Assembly (NCBI GenBank): GCA_037178625.1
Contig: JAWZXG010000026.1
Span: forward strand, 335,723-399,722
DNA length: 64,000 nt
Source: Skeletonema tropicum
Lineage: Eukaryota > Bacillariophyta > Thalassiosirophyceae > Thalassiosirales > Thalassiosiraceae
Direction: 5' to 3'
The translations under genes and the position numbers were made by a program. The number at the start of each line of letters is the position of its first letter. Within the stretch, counting starts at the first letter, position 1. Shown one piece after another: positions 60,153 to 64,000 of this stretch. Under the pieces are notes generated by a model, which saw only the letters and a program-made list of their open reading frames with translations, did no database searches and had not been told where the DNA came from.

Positions 60153-60365
60153 GTACATAATCAGAAGCACTGTACCTCCACAGTCACTTACATACCTACC
60201 TGAGTAGGTGTGAACGCTCTCTAGTTCAAGTGATCAGACAAGTCGAGTACCGGAATGACACAACAAGTTGAAGTTGCGAGAAATATCTCTGGGATGGATC
60301 AATCTTCACCTGCCGCTGCACCGCTGGCTGGTACAAATGCAGCGACAGATTCACTATGGATTCGA
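60153..60365 (+). repeat. Diverged relic of the satellite unit, copy 2
   Basis: Nearly identical to 59282-59494. The preceding 60062-60152 also matches the satellite (ATTCACAGATGAAAGCAACT, with a duplicated CGTTCTTT segment), so more of the unit survives here than in the first relic. Confidence 0.8.
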
Positions 60366-60463
60366 TGTGTGTAAGCTGTAAAATAAAACGATAATGTACT
60401 GGAGAGCCCTGAAGTACTCAACAATAATTGAATCTTTATCCTATTACTTCCGAGGTGCTTGTT

Positions 60464-60514
60464 TACCAAATCAATGAGAGCATTGATTTCGGCTTTTTGC
60501 CTTCATCAGTGGCA
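60464..60514 (-). ncRNA. Hammerhead ribozyme-like motif upstream of the RT, antisense
   Basis: The minus strand parses without gaps as TGCCA (stem I), CTGATGA, one extra A, GGC-AAAAA-GCC (stem II), GAAA, TCAATG-CTCT-CATTGA (stem III), TT, TGGTA (stem I). All three helices can form and the core is canonical apart from the A inserted before stem II. The cleavage triplet would be AUU. It points away from the reverse transcriptase. Confidence 0.6.
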
Positions 60515-60592
60515 GAGCAAAACGTTCAAATCGTCCACGTCAGCATTCGTGAAAGATTTTCGAACAAGCTGTGACCCCAGTGCCACACGGAA

Positions 60593-61863
60593 TTGAACTT
60601 CCCCAAGTTCAGCTGTTCAAGTTTATTTCCCGAAGCACTTGAAGATTGTGCCAGCATTACCCACGCCCTAGGGAAGTGGGTCGATGAGCAGCTACAGCCT
60701 ATTTTCAAGTCGCAGAGAACCCATTTCAAGAACTCCTACGAACTGAAACTGTTGCTGGCTGAGATGAGACTGACCGGACACCGCTACAGCTTCTTCAAAT
60801 ATGATGCCGTGGCTATGTACGTGAACATCAATACTGATGCCTGCTTGGAAGAGCTTTCTAAGTACCTCCGCTGCCCTAGCACCCGTGAGAAGTTTCCCCA
60901 CTACAACCCCGATATGCTTCTCGAGGCAATCGCGCTTGTCATGAGAAACAACATTATGAGCTTTGGTGATCTATTCTTTCTCCAACTCTCCGGCGTTGCA
61001 ATGGGTATCTCTCCAGCCCCTCCGATTGCTTCAATCTTCTATGCCATCTTTGAAAACAAAATGCTCCCTAATTGGGATCACTGCATTCGTTTCCTTCGCC
61101 GCTTCATCGACGACGGCTTTGCTATCTGGACCCACCATATGGACGCTACCATAGATGACGAGAACTGGAAGCAATTTCAGAAAGAGGTTAACTCCTTCCA
61201 CGGTCTATCTTGGGAATTCGATCCCCGCTCCCAATCCATTGATTATATGGACATGACCGTCACTATTGAGAAGGATGGTCGTATCACTACTTCTTTATAC
61301 GAGAAGGAGATGAACCTCTACCAATACTTACCTCCCAATAGCTGCCACCCTCCGGGGGTGCTCACCGGCCTTATTATGGGAGGCGTTCTTCGTATCCTTC
61401 AGCTTTGCTCCGACAGAGACGATGCCGATGGCCATATCTTCAACTTCTACCATCGACTCATCAGCAGAGGTCACCAACCAGCCAGAGGTCACCAACCAGC
61501 CAACCTCCTGCCTCTCTTCGACAAAGCCATTACTAATGCTGAAGTATACATTGCCAACTACTCCACGACAGCTTCCAAGTCCAAGCCTACCGTCAAAGGA
61601 AAGAGAGACTCGATCTACTTTCATATTCCTTACCACCAGTAGGACCCCCGTGCGAAACATTGGCAAGAATTGTGGCAAAAACACATGGTACAACCGATGG
61701 GCAAATCACCCCACGAGTATCCGATGTGAGAAAGCCACTTTCCCCACGGACAAGATGACAGTTTGCTACAGCCGCCACCTTAACCTTGGGAATCTCCTAT
61801 CGTACCGTAAGTTAGACAAGTTTAAGGGGAGGAAGGTATCATCATTTCTACCCCCCGAGAGGT
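60593..61863 (+). pseudogene. Penelope-like reverse transcriptase
   Basis: The open part is 60593-61642 (349 residues). It shows LGKWVDEQLQPI, then motif A in FFKYDAVAMYVNINTD, motif B in SGVAMGISPAPPIASIFYA, the catalytic pair in RRFIDDGFAIW, SIDYMDMTVTI and LPPNSCHPPGVLTGLI. This arrangement is that of Penelope-type transcriptases. A TAG at 61640-61642 follows HIPYHQ; the same frame continues as a plausible protein for about 30 codons. The conserved tail VCYSRHLNLGNLLSYRKL is read in another frame (to 61863). A TGA precedes the frame, so the N-terminus is lost. No GIY-YIG domain follows. Telomere-associated relatives (Athena, Coprina) also lack one. It is inactive as read. Confidence 0.75.
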
Positions 61864-61883
61864 AGCCAAACCATCCTCCCCTT

Positions 61884-61946
61884 CTTTTCCATCGGGAGGA
61901 TCCAAAGTAGGTAGCTACGCTACTTTGGATCTCCCCGATGGAAAAG
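61884..61946. other. Long hairpin in the Penelope-like 3' region
   Basis: Arms of 26 bases (CTTTTCCATCGGGAGGATCC... against its complement) pair with two mismatches around an 11-base loop. The truncated copy at 55956 breaks off inside this loop. Confidence 0.75.
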
Positions 61947-62109
61947 ATATGCCTTGTACGCTGGCCCACGCCCACGATATGCCAACAAAACTTATGACTG
62001 TCAGAAATGACAGATGCCACGCCTTTTCTCATTCTTGAGACTTATTGATTCAAATTTTTTGTGGCCTGTCTCCACGCATTCTTTTATGTGCCCTGCTCCA
62101 CGCAATTAG

Positions 62110-62175
62110 AACCGCTGATGAAGGTGGCTAAGCTCCACCGAAACTCGTAATTAATGAATCATAAAGAGTTCGGTT
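62110..62175 (+). ncRNA. Hammerhead ribozyme-like motif in the Penelope-like 3' region
   Basis: AACCG (62110-62114), CTGATGA (62115-62121), extra A, GGTGG-CTAAGCT-CCACC, GAAA (62140-62143), CTC-loop-GAG, TT, CGGTT (62171-62175). AACCG and CGGTT pair perfectly as stem I. Stem III is only three pairs plus the A-U pair, as in minimal Penelope hammerheads. The triplet would be GUU. The same extra A before stem II occurs in the antisense motif at 60464-60514. Confidence 0.65.
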
Positions 62176-62279
62176 ATATTGCTTACTACCATCATCTGGA
62201 AAAACTCCTAACCTAACTTGTAATAAGGACTTCGTGGCTTATTGCATTCAAGACATTTCTTTTCACATTGATAAAGATT

Positions 62280-62537
62280 CTTCTAGCGTTATTGGTACTT
62301 TTAAAGTGGCACTTGATATATCCACTCTCGACGTTTTGGATCAATGTGGGAACGCAGCACGTCATTATGCTCACCGCAGCGTCAGGCATGGCACCATTGC
62401 GCTTCTCTTGGAGTTTGGGCATTGGTAGCCTTTCGTGTCACCTCACTGCACAGTGCAATAGGCAAGTAAAATGTAAAAAGGATTACAAAAGCAGTCTTTA
62501 TATTCATTATGTCCTAGTCTGAATTGAAAGGTGAGAT
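62280..62537. other. Short region without recognised feature
   Basis: No motif or convincing frame is seen between the Penelope-like 3' end and the fold-back element. Confidence 0.5.
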
Positions 62538-63143
62538 TGACCTTTCCACGGCAGCCCCCTTTCATCCCTCATCTATGTTTTTCCCTATTCTGTGGAAATC
62601 TGTGGACGCAACTCAATTTTTTCACAATTTTGTTAGAGATTTCAGTTAGAGAGCAGCTCTCATTGCCAAAATTAAGTTTCAGGAAGATGATTAGCATGCA
62701 TTTCCAGTAGTACCATCCTTTCGTCGACTTTATTGTCGACTCTATACATATGTTGACTGGCCGAAAATTCCATTTCCTCGCTGAGAAATGCATGTGAGAG
62801 TACACTGGCTTTTCGCCATGTAAAAAATTTTGGCCGTCAGCCATCAAAGATATTACCAAGCTAGAGAGCACCTTCACATGCATATTTCGACGAAAATATA
62901 CGCTTTCGACACCTACACAGCACAGTATACACTCACTTAATAGTCACCTAAAGGATAGTGTCTCGGGGCTAGCATGTAAACCACTTCCCTGAAACTTAAT
63001 TTTCGCCTTGAGAGCTGCTCTCTAACTAAAATCTCTAACAAAATTGTGAAAAAATCGAGTTGCATCCACAGATTTCCACAGAATAGGGGGGAAAGTAGAT
63101 GAGACTGCTTAGCCCACTTGGCGTGCCAACTGTGGAAAGGTCA
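62538..63143. mobile_element. 606-bp fold-back (MITE-like) element
   Basis: The outer ends TGACCTTTCCAC and GTGGAAAGGTCA are inverted. A gap with little pairing is followed by a strong inverted repeat of ~110 bp (about 62577-62691 against 62986-63090), including CTGTGGAAATCTGTGGA and GAGAGCAGCTCTC on one arm. The central ~300 bp is unpaired and non-coding. No target duplication is evident. Confidence 0.65.
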
Positions 63144-63489
63144 TAAAAATTTTATAAAATTAGGTGTTCGCCCTGGCTTCCCCCTTTCTACTTTACATCA
63201 TCAAAGCAACTCTCGGCAAGCGTAACCAAGCACCACTGAAAAGAACTTTGATCAACTGATATCCCTGAGGACACTTATCTTGTTCTTGCCAATCTAAAGT
63301 GTCAGATGTACTTCTCTAGAGAGTGGTTTGGTTGTAGGAGCTAAAGAAGACGAGTATTTTTGTAATTTTACTCGAAGTGAATATTTACACTTGTTTTGGA
63401 GCTCGCTCCGTGTGATGTGGCTCGGCGGGAGGTGGGAGTTGGGAGTTGGGAGCCATCATTGAGGCAGATGGTGAATGGCGGTGGCTAAA
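63144..63489. other. Telomere-proximal region without recognised feature
   Basis: Pyrimidine-rich near 63178-63192 and G-rich near 63425-63455 (GGGAGTTGGGAG). No gene is seen. Confidence 0.5.
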
Positions 63490-63625
63490 AAAAGTAATGG
63501 CGACAGCAATTTCACCCGCCTCTTTCTAGCTAACTCACTAATAAAACCCTTTTTACTCAAAGCGGGTGTCGCCATTACTTTTAATGGCGACACTAACTTT
63601 GCCGCACACAAAAGTAATGGCGACA
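63490..63625. repeat. Inverted and direct 16-mers next to the telomere
   Basis: AAAAGTAATGGCGACA at 63490-63505 and 63610-63625 flank its reverse complement at 63567-63582. CCCGC/GCGGG words extend the first hairpin inward. A partial copy (TTAATGGCGACAC) starts at 63581. Confidence 0.8.
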
Positions 63626-63717
63626 ACGGGCAAGCATATTTTACCCGTAATAATATCGGCCCGGCCACATTAAAATGGATCTTTTCGAGGCGCGCCAAAT
63701 TTCAGACTGGATCTTTT

Positions 63718-64000
63718 GGTTAGGGTTAGGGTTAGGGTTAGGGTTAGGGTTAGGGTTAGGGTTAGGGTTAGGGTTAGGGTTAGGGTTAGGGTTAGGGTTA
63801 GGGTTAGGGTTAGGGTTAGGGTTAGGGTTAGGGTTAGGGTTAGGGTTAGGGTTAGGGTTAGGGTTAGGGTTAGGGTTAGGGTTAGGGTTAGGGTTAGGGT
63901 TAGGGTTAGGGTTAGGGTTAGGGTTAGGGTTAGGGTTAGGGTTAGGGTTAGGGTTAGGGTTAGGGTTAGGGTTAGGGTTAGGGTTAGGGTTAGGGTTAGG
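63718..64000 (+). repeat. Telomere, (TTAGGG)n, about 47 repeats
   Basis: An uninterrupted TTAGGG tract starts at 63720 after a GG and runs to the end of the window. The G-rich strand is 5'->3' towards the end, the orientation of a right chromosome terminus rather than of an interstitial array. No variant repeats are seen at the junction. Confidence 0.98.

Larger units (their letters stand above)
60464..62279 (+). mobile_element. Penelope-like retroelement without endonuclease domain, decayed
   Basis: It contains a hammerhead-like motif (antisense, 60464-60514), the reverse transcriptase (60593-61863), a hairpin (61884-61946) and a sense hammerhead-like motif (62110-62175). The 3' limit at about 62279 comes from the truncated inverted copy at 55617-55956. 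The 5' limit is a guess. Hammerheads in the terminal repeats are a known property of Penelope-like elements. Confidence 0.6.

Noticed and set aside
61643..62279. GIY-YIG endonuclease downstream of the Penelope-like RT
   Set aside because: None of the three forward frames shows a GIY-YIG pair. Only the conserved RT tail in another frame is present.

Overview
The window is the right-hand end of a eukaryotic chromosome. It ends in about 47 perfect TTAGGG repeats (63718-64000), with the G-rich strand running 5'->3' to the last base. Short spliceosomal introns (about 80-115 nt, GTAAGT/GTGAGT...CAG), a BspA-type leucine-rich-repeat pseudogene, AP2-domain fragments, Ty1/copia, Helitron and Penelope-like elements together suggest a protist, most likely a diatom or another stramenopile. 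The species is not determined.

Layout. 1-2959: 3' part of a three-exon C2-domain membrane protein, the only clearly ordinary host protein gene. 3958-8510: an apparently intact DNA transposon with 15-bp TIRs, a perfect 8-bp target duplication and a two-exon transposase of 1,336 residues. 9701-16651: a Helitron RepHel gene whose N-terminal coding repeats are broken by a 370-bp fold-back MITE and a one-base homopolymer frameshift. 16652-18597: no gene seen. 18598-19813: decayed LRR_5 and AP2 genes at the edge of the satellite. 19787-50196: a subtelomeric array of 17 copies of a ~1.37-kb unit, each with a variable GGGGCT/AGCCCC hexanucleotide tract. It is split by a copia-containing insert (25655-29591) and by a Helitron2-like element carrying the C-terminal third of a Pif1-type helicase (36734-40391). 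50197-55336: gene-free DNA with diverged dispersed repeats and a 35-bp hairpin minisatellite. 55337-59263: a second copy of the Helitron2-like element, itself invaded by a Penelope-like 3' end. 59266-62537: relics of the array unit, a solitary 5S rRNA gene and a Penelope-like reverse transcriptase without a GIY-YIG endonuclease. Two hammerhead-ribozyme-like sequences flank the transcriptase and a third lies in the truncated copy. 62538-63143: a fold-back element. 63490-63625: inverted 16-mers next to the telomere.

How it fits together. Almost everything right of 3.9 kb is mobile or repetitive DNA. The order of insertions can partly be read: the MITE went into the Helitron, the Penelope-like 3' end into a Helitron2-like copy, and copia and Helitron2-like DNA into the satellite. 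The most unusual combination is an endonuclease-deficient Penelope-like element with hammerhead motifs about 1.4 kb from the telomere, on the same chromosome end as a satellite carrying long G-quadruplex-capable tracts and elements carrying Pif1 helicase pieces. Any functional link among these is conjecture.
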